10,438 nucleotides of DNA from Rhodospirillales bacterium. Lineage in GTDB: Bacteria; Pseudomonadota; Alphaproteobacteria; ATCC43930; CGMCC-115725. The notes under the pieces were generated by a model that made no database searches, had not been told where the DNA came from, and saw only the letters and a list, made by a program, of their open reading frames with translations. The position numbers and the translations under genes are program-made. Where the stretch lies: the NCBI GenBank assembly GCA_015654725.1, contig JAATGI010000140.1, forward strand, positions 1 to 10,438, written 5' to 3'. Below are positions 5,276-10,438 of the stretch, one piece after another; positions within the stretch are counted from its first letter, which is position 1, and each line of letters opens with the position of its first letter.

Positions 5276-7645
5276 ATGACTGTACGAATCCTCCTTCGCG
5301 CCCTCCTGCTCGTGGTCAGCGTCGGAGCAGCACATGCTGCCGCGCCGTACGACGCCGCGCTATTCACGCTGCCGACACCAGGGGCCAAGCTTTTCGATAT
5401 CGATTTCCGCGACAATTGGGATTCACGTTTCGCCGACACACGATCGAGCAGCGCCTGGGATTACAATTCGAGCGGCGCCATCGCCGCCTTTGCAACCGCC
5501 GCGCCGGCACGGCCCGCCTATTTCGCCGGCGCGGGCGTCAATTCCGGCCTCGGTATTTGGGAGGCTCGCACCAATTTCTGCCTCAACAGCGAAGCGCCGG
5601 CGACCCAAACACGTTCGCTTGCATTAGGCACGTACCTGATCTGGCTGACGGGCTCCGGTTCGGTCACGGTCTCGGGCAGCGGCATTGCGACGACGACGGT
5701 GACGCAAGGCCAGCCCTACAGCTTCACCGTCAACGCAACCACAAGTATCGGCTTCGCCGTCGCGGGCACCGTCGGTTTTCTACAATGCGAGAAGACCAGC
5801 TCGGGAATCGCGAGCCCGCCCATCGTCACCGGGTCCGGCAACGTCGCGCGTGTCGCCGATTTCGTGTCGGCGGGCTTGTCGTCTCTCGGCCTAAGCAATG
5901 GGGCGACGCTGGTGATCGATTTCATGGCTCCGGCCTTTTCATCGATCGCCAACCAGACCGTGGCGGAAATCGATGACGGCACCACCAACAATCGCGTCGT
6001 GCTTTATCTCGCGGACACCAACGCCGACGCGCTCACCGTCGATCTCTATGTCGGCGGCGAACTTCAGCGCTCGTCGCTGGTAGCGGCCGGTGCGCCGGCG
6101 CCGGGTCAGTATCACCGCGTCGCTCTCGCTTTCGGCCGTGGCGGCACCGCAATCGCGCTTGATGGCGGCTATCCATTCGCCGCGAGTTACGGGAACGCGC
6201 TGGCGCCGACGCAGCTCGTGCTGGGCGCCAATGCCAATGGCGCCACTGTCCTCGATGGCTATATCCAACGGGTCCAAGCCTATCGCGGTGTCGCGACCGA
6301 CCCACTCTTGAGCCAGTTGAGCGCGCCGGCGCAGTCCAACCCAGCGCCGACTTACCGTTATCTTGGCGCTATGGGCCAGTCGCTCGCTGTCGGCGGTCAA
6401 GGTATTCCCGTGATAACGACCGCGCCGCCTTACCCGGCTTGTGCGCAGATGCTCAATGATGGCGAGGTCGATAACGGCCAGTTTTTTCCTTATGGCGTGC
6501 GTGGCCGCGGTCTGGAGCCGGTCAATCTAGGGCTAATCACGGGCTTGACCGGCGCCTACGAGATCGAAGGTCCTTCTGCCGGCACCGTCGGCGAGACGCA
6601 TATGACGGCGATGATGGCCGAACTGTGCGACCTCATCACCGCAAACAGCAGTCAGACGCAGACTTTCATCGGCCGCAGCGACGGAGCGGTCGGGCAAGAT
6701 CTAGCTTCGATTTCCAAAGGCGCCAGCATTACCGGTTGCCCGCCCTCGACCTCGGGTTCTGCGGTTAGCACCGATTGTGCTTACGCGAATGGCTATACCG
6801 AGCTGAGCAGGGCCGTACTGATCGCGCGGGCCAATGGCGGCGCCGTCGAAGCGCCCGTCGTGACCTTCATTCATGGCGAAGCCGACCGCAGCGAAGGCAC
6901 CGATTGCGACACTTACCGGCAAGGCGTCATTCAACTCATCGAAAATTTGAATACCGATTGGCTCCCGCTCACCGGACAGGTTCGCCCGGTGCTGCTGTTC
7001 GAAAGCCAGCTCTCAGCCAACTCCTCGGGCCAGGGTTCGTGCATTTCCCAAGCGCAATACGATGCCGCGCTGACGCCCGGCCTCAATTCGCAACTCATTC
7101 GCATGGTCGTTCCGCGCTACATCTTTCCGCCCGATACCGCGACCGGCACCGCCGACGACGGGCTGCATCTCGCATCCTCTTCCTACGACTGGATGGGCGA
7201 GTATTTCGGCAAAGCGATCTATCAGGAACTGATCGAGGGAATGCCCTTCGAGCCGCTCTACCCGCTTTCGATCGGCTTTAACCACACGGACCATAGCAAA
7301 ATCGAAGCGATTTTCGCGGTGCCGGCGCCGCCGCTGGTGCTCGACACGACCTCCATCGGACAAGGCGCGGCCACGAATGACGGCTTCGGCTATGCCGACG
7401 ACGACAGTTCGGCGAGCGTCACCGGCGTCACCCTGACCGCGCCGGATACGGTCGAGATCCAACTCAACGCGGTTCCGACGGGCGCTAACCCAAAACTGCA
7501 ATATGCCTATAACGGTCCCGGCTTCGCCGACCATTCTTATTTCGGCGCCTGGGGCAATTTGCGCGACTCCGACGCAACGGTGAGTCGACTCGGCAATCCT
7601 CTCTACAATTGGTGCCTGACCTTTGATCTCCCGGTGTCGCAATGA
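5276..7645 (+). CDS. Secreted or tail-associated SGNH/sialate-O-acetylesterase-like protein with CBM- and LamG-like domains
   Basis: The start at 5276 (789 aa) is chosen because it opens a signal peptide (MTVRILLRALLLVVSVGAAHA); an upstream TTG in frame overlaps the previous gene. Residues ~96-195 are a phage tail-type beta domain (EARTNFCLNS, GSGSVTVSG, FLQCEKTSSGI, RVADFVSAG). Residues ~203-345 are LamG/concanavalin-like (LSNGATLVIDF, VAEIDDGTTNNRVVLYLADT, LDGYIQRVQAYRG). Residues ~360-650 are an SGNH esterase domain: GQSLA with Ser369, IHGEADRSEG (531 onward, like the GES/GEAD block of sialate O-acetylesterases) and DDGLHL with Asp628 and His631. These supply a complete Ser-Asp-His triad. 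The last ~130 residues are beta-rich and unassigned. Likely role: removing acetyl groups from a surface or host glycan, either as a tail spike or as an exported cargo enzyme. It overlaps the NlpC/P60 start (ATGA). Fold assignment is fairly sure; substrate is unknown. Confidence 0.82.
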   Translation: MTVRILLRALLLVVSVGAAHAAAPYDAALFTLPTPGAKLFDIDFRDNWDSRFADTRSSSAWDYNSSGAIAAFATAAPARPAYFAGAGVNSGLGIWEARTNFCLNSEAPATQTRSLALGTYLIWLTGSGSVTVSGSGIATTTVTQGQPYSFTVNATTSIGFAVAGTVGFLQCEKTSSGIASPPIVTGSGNVARVADFVSAGLSSLGLSNGATLVIDFMAPAFSSIANQTVAEIDDGTTNNRVVLYLADTNADALTVDLYVGGELQRSSLVAAGAPAPGQYHRVALAFGRGGTAIALDGGYPFAASYGNALAPTQLVLGANANGATVLDGYIQRVQAYRGVATDPLLSQLSAPAQSNPAPTYRYLGAMGQSLAVGGQGIPVITTAPPYPACAQMLNDGEVDNGQFFPYGVRGRGLEPVNLGLITGLTGAYEIEGPSAGTVGETHMTAMMAELCDLITANSSQTQTFIGRSDGAVGQDLASISKGASITGCPPSTSGSAVSTDCAYANGYTELSRAVLIARANGGAVEAPVVTFIHGEADRSEGTDCDTYRQGVIQLIENLNTDWLPLTGQVRPVLLFESQLSANSSGQGSCISQAQYDAALTPGLNSQLIRMVVPRYIFPPDTATGTADDGLHLASSSYDWMGEYFGKAIYQELIEGMPFEPLYPLSIGFNHTDHSKIEAIFAVPAPPLVLDTTSIGQGAATNDGFGYADDDSSASVTGVTLTAPDTVEIQLNAVPTGANPKLQYAYNGPGFADHSYFGAWGNLRDSDATVSRLGNPLYNWCLTFDLPVSQ

Positions 7646-8154
7646 GTGAGGTGGAGGAAAGGGCTGCCGTCCTCGCCGAGGCAAGAAGCTGGATCGGCAC
7701 GCCCTACCGCCATATGGGCCGCGCGAAGGGGCCTCGTGGCGGCGTCGATTGCGCGCAACTGGTTTGGGCGGTCTTTCACAATTGCGGACTGACGCCATTT
7801 CTTCCGCTCGAACCCTACGCACAAGATTTTTTCCTACACCGCGACGTGGAGCGTTACCTCGCGATCGTGCTGCGGCGTGCGCTCGAGGTTGAATATCCGC
7901 GGCCTGGCGATCTGGTGCTCTTTCGCATCGGCCGACTTTACGCGCATGGCGCGATTGTCGATTCGCCCGGCTGGCCGACCATCATCCACGCCTGGTACGC
8001 GGCGAAGCGCGTGATCTCAGCTCGTGGCGATCAAGGCCGTCTTGCCAATCGCCCGCGGAAGTTTTTTTCACGATGGGGAGAACGGATGATGGGTGATGAA
8101 CGACGGATATCGGAATTTCCGTCGTCGGATATCCAACATTCGACATCCGGCTGA
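7642..8154 (+). CDS. NlpC/P60-family tail peptidase (GTA gp14-like)
   Basis: The 170-aa product begins VLAEARSWIGTPYRHMG and has GVDCAQLVW with catalytic Cys37, PRPGDLVLFRIG, HGAIV with His102 and IIHAW with a third polar residue at His116. The Cys-His-His set of NlpC/P60 hydrolases is therefore complete. In gene transfer agents and many siphophages this enzyme is part of the tail tip and cuts peptidoglycan peptide bonds so that the tail can reach the inner membrane. The order DUF2163 - NlpC/P60 - large tail protein is kept except for the two inserted genes upstream. The last ~22 residues (from GERMMGDERRISEF) look unlike the family. They coincide with the repeat at 8101-8133, so the C-terminus may have been extended by a repeat insertion. 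Coupled to both neighbours: start overlaps the previous stop by 4 nt, stop overlaps the next start by 1 nt. Confidence 0.93.
   Translation: MSEVEERAAVLAEARSWIGTPYRHMGRAKGPRGGVDCAQLVWAVFHNCGLTPFLPLEPYAQDFFLHRDVERYLAIVLRRALEVEYPRPGDLVLFRIGRLYAHGAIVDSPGWPTIIHAWYAAKRVISARGDQGRLANRPRKFFSRWGERMMGDERRISEFPSSDIQHSTSG
8101..8133. repeat. Inverted/direct repeat unit at the 3' end of the NlpC/P60 gene
   Basis: CGACGGA (8101-8107) and TCCGTCG (8118-8124) are perfect 7-bp inverted arms around a 10-nt loop. CGGATATC occurs twice, at 8104-8111 and 8126-8133. The surrounding text (8085-8150) reads like a short interspersed intergenic repeat rather than family coding sequence, yet it is translated in frame as the tail of the peptidase. 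There is no T-run, so it is not a clear terminator. Confidence 0.5.
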
Positions 8155-10438
8155 TGGGTATCCTTTTCGGCGGCAGCGGCCGTGTCAACAAGCCTTCGCC
8201 GCCGGCCTCGGCGCTCCGCATTCAGACCTCGCTCAGCGGTCAGCCCATCGCCGTTCTTCACGGGCAGCAGCGGATCGCGGGCAACTGCATTTGGTATGGC
8301 GGCTTTACGTCTTCGGGCGGCGGCAGCGGCAAGGGCGGTGTGTTCGGCGGCGGCAAGGGCCAAAGCGAAACCAGTTACACAGCCGATCTGATCTTCGGTC
8401 TGTGCGAAGGTCCGATCGACGCCGTGCTCGCGGTGTGGAACGGAAAGACGCTGGGGTCGTTGGCCGATAACGGCCTTAGCACGTTCGCCGGAGCGCCGGC
8501 TCAACCGGCCTGGGGCTTTATGTCCGCGAGCTTCCCCGAGTTTGCGCTCGGCTACTCCTGGCTCGCCTATTTGGGCGCCGATCCCATGTCGTTGGGCGCT
8601 TCGCCGGAACTGCCCAATCTTAATTACGAGGTGCGGGGCGCGATCTCTTGCGCCTTGACCGAGAGTTACGCCATCGCCTCGCCCTACCAATTCACCGCGA
8701 CCTATTTCACGCTGGCGTCTTCGGTCACGGAGCAGGTGACGATCCCCGCGACCTCGCCCTATCAGCTGCAGGCGCAGAACTGGAACGCTCAGACGGCGCT
8801 TGCGGTCGTTGCCGGACAGATTAACGCCAACGCCATCGTCGGGAGCACGAGCCAAGGCGTCATCGACGCAAACGGTCGCGTTTTTTCCCGCGTCGGCGGC
8901 ACACCCACCACCGGACAGTATGGGGTCGGTCCCGGCGGGCTTTATACCTTCGCCGCCGCCGATGCCGGTCTTCAAGTCACGATCGTTGATTTGGCACTCT
9001 CGCCCGGCGTGAATTATTGCTATCGGCCGAGCGGCAATACGGTTGCGGGATCGCTCGAGGTTTCGGGTCTATCCTCGACCGTAAACCTCGCGATCGGCCA
9101 ACTGGTGCTCGGGCCGGGTGTCGCGTCAGGCACGGTCGTGCAGTCGGTCGCCGGCGGATCAGTGACGTTATCGCAACCTGCCACGGCCACGGCGAACGGC
9201 ATCACGCTCGTATTCGTTGGCGCGCCTTTGACGCAGGTGTTGGGCACGCCCGGCGTGGCCGAGTTCAGCATCTCGGTACAACCAGGCGCGTATGGGGAAT
9301 ATCAATTCGCCGCCGTGGACAACGGCAAATCGGTTTTGATGATCGATATCCCCGACGCTAATCCGGCAGATTCGCTCACCGATTATTTGTCCAATCCACG
9401 CTACGGTTGTGGCTTTCCGGCGTCGTTTATCGGCGATCTCACGCAGCTTGAAAATTACGCTTACGCCGCGGGCCTCTTCGTGTCGCCGGCGCTGACGGCC
9501 AGCCAGTCCGCAAACGACTACTTGAACGATTTTGCCACGGGCCTCAATGGCGAGTTCGTCTGGTCGGCTGGAACGCTGACCTTCCTGCCTTATGGCGATG
9601 CCGCGATCGTGGGCTTCGGCAAGAACTATACCCCGCCGTCGGCGGCGATCTATTCCCTCGATGACGACGATTTCCTGCCAAACGAAGGGACAGCCTCGGT
9701 CGGAGTCTCGGCGTTCACCTCGGACGACCCGGTGGTCTGCGTTCGCAAACGCCCATCCGACGCCTACAACGATGTGAGGATCGAATATCTCGATCGCGGC
9801 AGCAGCTACAACCCCGCCGTGGTCGAAGCCCAGGACGATGCCGCGATCAATCAGTTCGGCTTGCGCCCTGCGGACACCAAACAGCTTCATTTCTTTTGCA
9901 TGGAAAGCGCGGTGCTGATGTCCGCGCAGCTTCAACTCGGGCGCCAACAAGTCCGCAATCAGTACTGCTTCACCGTGCCCTGGTATTTCATCCTTTTAGA
10001 CCCGATGGATATCGTCGAGATTACCGACGCGGCGCTGGGCCTAGTCAACCAATGGGTCCGCATCATCGAAATAGCAGAGAACCAGCAGGACGGCACTCTG
10101 ACCGTCACCGCCGAGGATTGCCTTGCCGGCACAGGCAACGCACCGAACTACGGCAGCCAAACGAAGATTGGTTACACACCCAATTACAATATCTCGCCAG
10201 GCTCGATCAATCCGCCCATCCTGTTCGAGCCGCCGGCGGCGTTGGTCGGCGATGCACCGCAAATCTGGGCCGCGGTTTCGGGCGGATCGGGCGGCCTGGC
10301 CGGTCCCAACTGGGGCGGCTGCGAGGTTTGGCTTTCGTTCGATGCCGACACGTACCAGCAGATCGGCGTCATCAACGGGCCGGCCAAGCAGGGCGTGCTC
10401 GCCGCCGGTCTTGCCGCGCCGCCGGGCCTCAACCCGGG
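8154..10438 (+). CDS. Large phage tail tip protein (Phage-tail_3 / GTA gp15-like), 3' end outside window
   Basis: An open frame of 761 codons without a stop runs from the ATG at 8154, overlapping the previous stop, to the window end. The N-terminus is typical of siphophage tail-tip/host-specificity proteins: VNKPSPPASALRIQTSLSGQ, IAGNCIWYGGF, a Gly/Ser linker (~56-73) and YTADLIFGLCEGPIDAVLAVW. Around residues 395-500 come DSLTDYLSNPRYGCGFPASF, YAYAAGLFVSPALTASQS and LTFLPYGDAAI, then VRKRPSDAYNDVRIEYLDRG and WVRIIEIAENQQDGTLTVTA, the hallmark order of Phage-tail_3. Residues ~300-358 (VSGLSSTVNLAIGQL, GTVVQSVAGGSVTLSQPATA) look like an inserted beta repeat found in many phage proteins. Family members are usually well over 1000 residues, so several hundred C-terminal residues, probably with fibre or receptor-binding parts, are missing. 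It would form the central hub/fibre that contacts the host surface. Confidence 0.92.
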   Translation, partial: MGILFGGSGRVNKPSPPASALRIQTSLSGQPIAVLHGQQRIAGNCIWYGGFTSSGGGSGKGGVFGGGKGQSETSYTADLIFGLCEGPIDAVLAVWNGKTLGSLADNGLSTFAGAPAQPAWGFMSASFPEFALGYSWLAYLGADPMSLGASPELPNLNYEVRGAISCALTESYAIASPYQFTATYFTLASSVTEQVTIPATSPYQLQAQNWNAQTALAVVAGQINANAIVGSTSQGVIDANGRVFSRVGGTPTTGQYGVGPGGLYTFAAADAGLQVTIVDLALSPGVNYCYRPSGNTVAGSLEVSGLSSTVNLAIGQLVLGPGVASGTVVQSVAGGSVTLSQPATATANGITLVFVGAPLTQVLGTPGVAEFSISVQPGAYGEYQFAAVDNGKSVLMIDIPDANPADSLTDYLSNPRYGCGFPASFIGDLTQLENYAYAAGLFVSPALTASQSANDYLNDFATGLNGEFVWSAGTLTFLPYGDAAIVGFGKNYTPPSAAIYSLDDDDFLPNEGTASVGVSAFTSDDPVVCVRKRPSDAYNDVRIEYLDRGSSYNPAVVEAQDDAAINQFGLRPADTKQLHFFCMESAVLMSAQLQLGRQQVRNQYCFTVPWYFILLDPMDIVEITDAALGLVNQWVRIIEIAENQQDGTLTVTAEDCLAGTGNAPNYGSQTKIGYTPNYNISPGSINPPILFEPPAALVGDAPQIWAAVSGGSGGLAGPNWGGCEVWLSFDADTYQQIGVINGPAKQGVLAAGLAAPPGLNP

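Noticed and set aside
7013..9950. Long leftward frames (269, 314 and 260 aa) opposite the NlpC/P60 and tail genes
   Set aside because: They mirror rightward genes with clear family motifs and continuous coupling; their translations are Arg/Gly-rich without domains.
1..10438. CRISPR array, insertion sequence, integrase or attachment site
   Set aside because: No regularly spaced repeats, transposase or integrase-like protein, terminal inverted repeats or tRNA fragment were seen.

Overview
The window is a GC-rich prophage segment, most likely from an alphaproteobacterium. That host assignment is an inference. It rests on an XRE/S24 repressor of the type common in alphaproteobacterial prophages, a small protein with a GcrA-like Cys/His motif, and a tail-tip gene order (gp12-like, DUF2163, NlpC/P60, large tail protein) that matches the distal-tail module of Rhodobacter-type gene transfer agents and related siphophages.

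Layout: (1) 1-606, minus strand: a lysogeny repressor lacking only its last residues. (2) 607-730: divergent control region with a good rightward sigma70-like promoter and an operator-like palindrome over its -10. (3) 731-1674: two small early/regulatory genes, a GcrA-like zinc-motif protein and a 176-aa protein with a C-terminal helix-turn-helix-like region. (4) 1675-2508: two gene-free 144-bp gaps flanking the terminase small subunit. Each holds a near-identical promoter followed at once by a rho-independent terminator. (5) 2509-3576: a chimeric ORF whose first ~68 codons look like the start of a large terminase, broken just before Walker A and fused in frame to a tail protein. (6) 3578 to the end: tail-tip and cargo genes, very tightly spaced: DUF2163 hub protein, two signal-peptide-bearing proteins (one a 789-aa SGNH/sialate-O-acetylesterase-like protein), NlpC/P60 peptidase, and a large tail protein running off the window.

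How it fits together: the repressor would hold the rightward early promoter shut. The 176-aa protein sits where phage lambda has Q, directly upstream of promoter-terminator cassettes, which suggests a Q-like antitermination switch for the packaging and tail genes (hypothesis). The module downstream of the chimera would build the tail tip: a baseplate/hub with a presumed Fe-S site, a cell-wall peptidase, and receptor or glycan-directed proteins.

Two observations suggest a defective or domesticated element. Portal, capsid, connector, tail-tube and tape-measure genes are absent between the terminase start and the tail tip. The repressor has Asn at the position of the S24 catalytic lysine. A sequencing or assembly error remains possible for both.
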